The notes under the pieces are model-generated. The model was not told where the DNA came from and ran no database searches. It saw only the letters and a program-made list of their open reading frames with translations. This document shows positions 7,610-8,026 of a DNA stretch of 8,026 nt, piece after piece; the first letter of the stretch is position 1; each line of letters starts with the position of its first letter. Source of the stretch: Lachnospiraceae bacterium. GTDB lineage: Bacteria; Bacillota; Clostridia; Lachnospirales; Lachnospiraceae. The position numbers were made by a program, and so were the translations under genes. The DNA lies in the NCBI GenBank assembly GCA_900753685.1, contig CAAEAB010000118.1:1-8026 (forward strand), given 5' to 3'.

Positions 7610-7632
7610 CAATTTTTTTGTGAAAAAGTCAA
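7604..7632 (-). promoter_or_regulatory. Sigma-A-type promoter of the HPr-like gene
   Basis: On the minus strand a -35 box TTGACT (7632-7627) and a -10 box TATGAT (7609-7604) are separated by exactly 17 bp, each one base off consensus, in an AT-rich spacer with a run of seven A. Transcription should start near 7597, leaving a leader of about 44 nt before the ATG. Confidence 0.8.
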
Positions 7633-7728
7633 TGCAACTGGGCAATTTAATCTAAAATTAACAGGTTTGAAACAGAAGAAATAAAAAACAGACGAATATG
7701 TCAAAAATTGTCAGAAAATAATTAACTT

Positions 7729-7733
7729 GGAGG
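7729..7733 (+). promoter_or_regulatory. mtaB ribosome binding site
   Basis: GGAGG, 7 nt before the ATG at 7741. An ATG at 7736 is in another frame and too close to the site, so 7741 is the start. No convincing + strand promoter was found between the HPr-like gene and this site. Confidence 0.8.
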
Positions 7734-7740
7734 AAATGGG

Positions 7741-8026
7741 ATGAAAAGTGTCGCCTTCTGTACCCTTGGATGTAAAGTGAATCAATATGAAACCGATGCC
7801 ATGGAGGAAATTTTCCAGAAAGGCGGCTATGAGGTTCGGGATTTTCATGAAAGGGCGGATGTCTATGTCATCAATACGTGTACTGTGACCAATATGGCCG
7901 ACAGGAAGTCACGGCAGATGATCCATCGGGCAAGAAAAAGGAATCCGGAAGCGGTCATTGTTGCGGCCGGCTGTTATGTTCAGGCTGCGAAGGAAGCGGC
8001 TGAGGCGGATGAAGCCATTGACCTGA
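7741..8026 (+). CDS. mtaB: tRNA t6A37 methylthiotransferase MtaB, 3'-truncated by window edge
   Basis: Radical SAM enzyme that converts N6-threonylcarbamoyladenosine at position 37 of certain tRNAs to its 2-methylthio form (ms2t6A). The 95 visible residues belong to the N-terminal methylthiotransferase domain. They begin MKSVAFCTLGCKVNQYET, where TLGCKVNQYE is typical of MtaB rather than MiaB or RimO. The three conserved Cys that bind the auxiliary 4Fe-4S cluster are C11, C47 (in INTCTVT) and C78 (in AAGCYVQ). The radical SAM CxxxCxxC motif and the TRAM domain lie beyond the window. The start at 7741 is set by the GGAGG site. In B. subtilis the orthologue yqeV follows yqeU (rsmE) directly, so this gene belongs historically to the same cluster although other genes now intervene. 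It is another sulfur-dependent tRNA modification gene. Confidence 0.93.
   Translation, partial: MKSVAFCTLGCKVNQYETDAMEEIFQKGGYEVRDFHERADVYVINTCTVTNMADRKSRQMIHRARKRNPEAVIVAAGCYVQAAKEAAEADEAIDL

Noticed and set aside
1..8026. CRISPR arrays, mobile elements, tRNA/rRNA genes, CIRCE operators or a defence system
   Set aside because: I saw no regularly spaced repeats, transposase or integrase sequence, tRNA-like structure or TTAGCACTC-type operator. All long coding regions are housekeeping genes.

Overview
The window looks like chromosomal DNA of a low-GC Gram-positive anaerobe, most probably a Lachnospiraceae-type Clostridia. This rests on three things. DnaK lacks the roughly 24-residue ATPase-domain insert found in Gram-negative DnaK. 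The gene order dnaK-dnaJ-prmA-rsmE-...-mtaB matches the tail of the Firmicutes hrcA-grpE-dnaK operon. Nearly every gene has a strong GGAGG-type ribosome binding site. No genus is assigned.

Bases 2-7231 are one co-directional block on the + strand: dnaK (5' end cut by the window edge), a hairpin in the dnaK-dnaJ gap, dnaJ, prmA, rsmE, a group I cysteine desulfurase (nifZ-like) and thiI. From dnaJ onward the spacing is tight (19 nt, 15 nt, 1 nt, then a 1-nt overlap), so these genes are probably co-transcribed. The first part handles protein folding (DnaK/DnaJ). The second modifies translation components: PrmA methylates ribosomal protein L11, RsmE methylates 16S rRNA, and the desulfurase/ThiI pair delivers sulfur from cysteine to tRNA uridine 8.

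Bases 7232-7740 break the block. A degenerate second copy of the thiI 3' end follows the thiI stop. Next is a hairpin terminator whose strong U-tract serves the minus strand. Then comes a small minus-strand gene (7323-7553) for an HPr-like protein that has lost the phosphorylatable His-15 region but keeps the Ser-46 (HPr kinase) motif, as in Crh. It has its own near-consensus promoter, overlapped by one arm of a 10-bp inverted repeat. From 7741 the + strand resumes with the start of mtaB, the tRNA t6A37 methylthiotransferase, cut by the window end. In Bacillus subtilis mtaB (yqeV) directly follows the rsmE orthologue. Here the sulfur-transfer pair and the HPr-like gene lie between them.

Most of the window is well-understood housekeeping sequence, and I do not see a new defence, mobile or CRISPR system. 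The parts most worth a second look are the His-less HPr-like protein with its regulatory region, and the duplicated thiI tail.
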